Source of the DNA: Puniceicoccus vermicola
GTDB taxonomy: Bacteria > Verrucomicrobiota > Verrucomicrobiia > Opitutales > Puniceicoccaceae
Direction: 5' to 3'
DNA: 57,157 bases
NCBI RefSeq assembly: GCF_014230055.1
Contig: NZ_JACHVA010000141.1
Span: forward strand, 1-57,157
Each line of letters opens with the position of its first letter. The stretch's first letter is position 1. Made by a program: the position numbers and the translations under genes. The notes beneath the pieces were generated by a model that worked only from the letters and a program-made list of their open reading frames with translations, had not been told where the DNA came from and ran no database searches. Shown here piece by piece: positions 55,905-57,157 of this stretch.

Positions 55905-57157
55905 ATACCACTACTGTCCAGTTAGGAAGTCGTTGAAGTTGAGTTGGTTAGATAATTGAGTTTCGTCAAAATTTGTGAAGGATTCTGTAAATAGCTGATT
56001 GATATGAACTTTCTGAAAAGCGTTAACACTCAGAACTTGCAGAATCCGGGTCAAACTGTGGTCGAGGCAGAGAGTCTTTTTGAGACTGGCGACGAGAAGA
56101 TAGGTGCAGATGGCGATCCAAATTTGGGTTCTGACGGCATTGTCCGAGGTTCCGAAGAAGGACTTGATCCGCAGGTTCTGTTTGATCCATTTGAAGAAAA
56201 GTTCGATCTGCCAGCGGCTCTTGTAGACCAAGGCGACGGTCAATGCTGGGATGGAAAAATTGTTGGAAAGGAATACCAAGTCCTTGCCAGTCTCCTCGTC
56301 GAAGAAACGAACTCGACGCAAAGCAATGGGATATCGTTCCTTGGACAGGGCTCCGCTCAGACCGATTGTTTGATCGCTGCGCAGACCTGTGATTTTGGCA
56401 ACTCTGCGGGACTCCCGGACATAGCAGTCGAGGTTGCGTTTGGCACGGATAACGAAGAACGCTCCGGCCTGGCTGAGGCCGAAGAGTCGACCGAAGTCGA
56501 GGTATCCACGATCCATTACATAGATCGTTCCGGGAGAGACTGGCATTCGGTCGAGGAAAGACACATCGTGTTCCCGTCCCTTCGTAACGTCGATGAACAG
56601 CGGGATAGAGCCTTGAAGTTCGAACTGCGTGTGGATCTTTACCGCCGCTTTCGTGGAACGAAAGTCCGCCCAAGGGAAGAGAGTCAGGCAAAGATCGATG
56701 GTGCTCGAATCGACCGCGACGACCATGCCATCGAGACCCATCGGGTTCGTCTCGCCTGCCTAAAGTCTCCGCGTCCTTCGAATGAGGATATGAGCCATGG
56801 CTTCGTAGACGCGCCAGTCCCTCCATTGGTTGGCATATGCCAAATTGGTGCGGGTAATGTTGCCGCGAAACCCCATCGCGTAAGCGTTTTGATTCCCGCG
56901 CAAACAAGCCTCGATCTCGCGCAACCCCTCCCGGTAAGTCAACTGGGCAAAGACCATGGCAAGGAATTGGTCGCGTGCGGTAAATCCGCGACTGCTCTTG
57001 GGCATCGGGTAAAGCTTGATGCATCGGTCGAACTCCTTCCGGTCCAAGCCATCGGTAATCTGAGTAAAAACGAGCCTGCCAGCGTTCATCCGTTATTGAG
57101 AACGAATGCGACGGAAGGTCGCCAGCCGATTCAAATGCGTGACAACCTTTATCCTGT
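55905..57157 (-). mobile_element. IS4-family insertion sequence, cut by window edge
   Basis: The transposase 3' end runs straight into the presumed terminal repeat (CCACTACTGTCCAGTTAGG at 55907-55925), the stop codon lying inside it. The opposite end would lie beyond 57157. The family is set by the transposase: a DUF4372 N-terminus and the Y-2-R-3-E-6-K signature. Confidence 0.75.
55911..57089 (-). pseudogene. IS4-family transposase interrupted by one in-frame TAG
   Basis: Two open frames, 57089-56760 and 56741-55911, lie in the same reading frame and are separated by a TAG at 56762-56760 plus six sense codons (AGETNP). Together they give about 392 residues, a normal length. Part 1 carries the DUF4372 N-terminal domain (ARDQFLAMVFAQLTYREGLREIE when split: ARDQF, LTYREGL). 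Part 2 has the DDE residues: D in AVDSSTIDLCL, D in VMDRGYLDF, and E in the Y-2-R-3-E-6-K motif (YKSRWQIELFFKWIK). Relatives usually read RRLYAGE here, so a Tyr codon (TAT/TAC) probably changed to TAG. Unless the amber codon is suppressed, the element cannot move by itself. Confidence 0.85.

Noticed and set aside
55447-55959. 170-codon open frame on the plus strand
   Set aside because: Composition is biased (Ser/Thr/Lys/Pro), there is no domain or ribosome-binding site, and its 3' end runs into the IS terminal repeat.

Overview
The window looks like a piece of a Gram-negative, moderately GC-rich bacterial chromosome with an outer membrane. Pointers are an LptD-like protein, two outer-membrane efflux channels, an RND pump and a DUF1439 protein. 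The mix of LL-diaminopimelate aminotransferase, McsA-McsB-ClpC, a three-subunit succinate dehydrogenase of the Bacteroidota/PVC layout, and a secreted S8 protease with a calcium-loop plus 'FYRLKI'-type C-terminus suggests Verrucomicrobiota, probably Opitutae/Puniceicoccales. That placement is inference from protein character; no rRNA or marker gene is in the window.

Layout. 1-924: 3' part of an IS256-family element, apparently inserted into a REP-like repeat. 925-5750: repeats, a large S8 protease and a small DUF1439 protein. 6079-11111 (minus): ilvE-mcsA-mcsB-clpC, a probable protein-quality-control operon. 11290-14867: sdhCAB and a strong terminator. 14932-15724: a short REP-associated tyrosine transposase (RAYT) bracketed by 112-bp REPIN-like elements. 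15790-21982: parA-rnc, then an overlapping channel/adaptor/ATPase/permease exporter operon. 22084-26716: lptD-like and glgB, divergent. 26830-27789: a long RAYT. 27812-30666: cinA and uvrC, divergent. 30849-34549: manC-ruvX-kpsF/kdsD-degT, tightly packed and probably for surface sugars. 34818-36938: a dynamin-like GTPase. 37048-41086: dapL, panC, nadB. 41147-47460 (minus): a six-gene run from a Cys/Met PLP enzyme to a phospholipase-D-like protein. 47590-48549: a second long RAYT. 48618-54414: a NodT-type channel, adaptor and RND pump with 4-bp overlaps. 54461-54833: a 115-bp tandem repeat array. 54904-55209: a small XRE regulator. 55905-end: an IS4-family element whose transposase has one in-frame amber stop.

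Most genes are housekeeping (respiration, envelope assembly, efflux, DNA repair, cofactor and amino-acid synthesis). The unusual content is a rich small-repeat biology. There are three RAYT genes. One REPIN family, with GTAG heads and inverted ends, surrounds the short RAYT. A second REP-like family is built on a GGCTATCGCC hairpin and occurs as dispersed pairs and as a tandem array. An AT-rich dyad centred on ACCTGGT recurs in five intergenic regions; two copies sit at nearly the same distance upstream of the two long RAYTs, with a TTGAC box at fixed spacing. These repeats are the best candidates for something not yet described.
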